DNA of 64,000 nucleotides, taken from NCBI GenBank assembly GCA_946811185.2, contig OX328096.1, positions 24,059,881 through 24,123,880 on the forward strand, given 5' to 3'. Each line of letters starts with the position of its first letter. Position 1 is the stretch's first letter. A model generated the notes under the pieces. The model was not told the DNA's origin. It did no database searches and was given only the letters and a program-made list of their open reading frames with translations. Below are positions 63,004 to 64,000 of the stretch, in pieces. The DNA is from Hippopus hippopus. Taxonomy: Eukaryota > Mollusca > Bivalvia > Cardiida > Cardiidae. A program made the position numbers and the translations under genes.

Positions 63004-64000
63004 AAGGGAGCTATTCAGTTGTTTATAATCATACTACTACAGTTTAAATAAGCCCCTTAAAAATGCTACGAACGAGTAGTTTGATTGTGCAGACATTGTA
63101 AGGCAAGATCAAACAACACAAATGTACAGTCTCATCTTTGACACTTTGTCAATCATTCTGTTCAAAATATCCTTTAAAAATTCTATTTCTGACTCCATTT
63201 TACAAATGGAAAAGTCTGTACCATTTGAGATAGGAATTTCTCTGCTAGATGAGTAGGGCAGTGTACTCTTTCAAATGAAGCGTCATGAAGGCTTAGATTA
63301 TGGCCTATATAAGGTGTACTCATTAAAGTGAGCAGCCACAAAATATTGATGCCCATACTGGAGTAACAGCTGAGAGCATCAAAATTCTGTAAGTTTGCTG
63401 AAGTTATTTAAATTAATATTAGAACATGCTTTAAAGCACAGTTCTAAATAAACCAATAGCATATTATTAAGCAAGTGGTTAGCCAAATCTACAAAATTAT
63501 TTCTTAAATGTAGGCAAGTTTTTTTTTTAAATCTACATAAGAATTTTCATTGCACATTTCCATGTAAAGTACCATTTTCGGAGGGTTATGTTTATATTTA
63601 CATAAGTTACTGTTTTATATCCCCTATATATATAAAATAAACATCTTTTTTGTGAGTACATGTTTGAAATAAGACATTTCATTGTACAGTTCTGCGTGAA
63701 ATAATATTCTAGAGAGGATCATTTCTGTTTAGATAATGTTATGATTCATTTATTTATTTTTTAAACAAGTATTGCACTGATAATTTTTCATTTTAACTTC
63801 ATTTGAAAATACAAGTATCATTGATTTAAATGAATGTCTCAACATATTCATTGAAAAGGCCAAATATGTTCTAATTCTAAGGATGAGAATATTTGATAAA
63901 TACCATTTTCAAAATATAAATAACTATATATATTAATTGAAACAGGTCTTGTTAAATTCATAAAAGCTACTGATTTATTTCACCTGTTCATATGAAATAT
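63004..64000. other. Right-hand end, no feature supported
   Basis: AT-rich sequence without paired repeats, exons or known motifs. Confidence 0.5.

Noticed and set aside
1..64000. CRISPR array or bacterial operon features
   Set aside because: The regularly recurring elements are inverted, TTAA-flanked and widely spaced; there are no short direct repeats with unique spacers, and the genes are animal and viral.

Overview
The window is a piece of animal nuclear DNA, very probably from a bivalve mollusc. It carries an integrated adintovirus/Polinton-type (Maverick) DNA virus at its left end. The mollusc assignment rests on intron-containing animal genes, a tRNA-derived SINE with a GTTAAACACC-type tail, and GAGGGCCATGATGGCCC-type repeats ending in GGACGGACGG tracts. 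It is inference, because no database was searched.

Positions 1 to about 12060 are the viral element; its left end lies outside the window. A minus-strand integrase locus (zinc ribbon, phospholipase A2-like domain, rve integrase) is broken by a frame change and an in-frame stop. It faces a plus-strand block: packaging ATPase, penton-like minor capsid protein, pX-like protein with GLYLK repeats, a dUTPase-fold-like protein, a two-helix membrane protein, a conserved unknown, a pVI-like amphipathic protein, another unknown, the double-jelly-roll major capsid protein, a SAP/NUMOD-like DNA-binding protein and a 1189-residue protein-primed family B DNA polymerase. A small SAP-like gene and two further small genes are on the minus strand. 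All plus-strand genes are intact. Most starts sit directly on a TATAAAATG-like motif, and AT-rich perfect hairpins lie at transcription-unit borders. No adenain-type protease is visible. The element has no host repeats inside it, unlike the DNA next to it, which suggests a fairly recent insertion.

Positions 14012 to 22975 hold a complete four-exon COX6B gene on the plus strand, with the CX9C and CX10C motifs in exon 3 and an apparent GC-AG intron. Positions 38789 down to 30898 hold the last five exons of a RUFY-type (coiled coil plus FYVE finger) gene on the minus strand; splice phases agree at every junction.

The rest of the host DNA is mostly repeats. The dominant family is a ~228-bp MITE with TTAA target duplications, CYCTTTACCA termini and a central palindrome of up to 65 bp, present in more than 50 copies or fragments. 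Others are a ~260-bp TGAGCCATGCTCTG MITE, a tRNA-derived SINE, several long-TIR MITEs, a nested ATCGCGATA-rich inverted-repeat cluster (17.4-19.3 kb), minisatellite-bearing elements, and a decayed mariner with a transposase N-terminal fragment.
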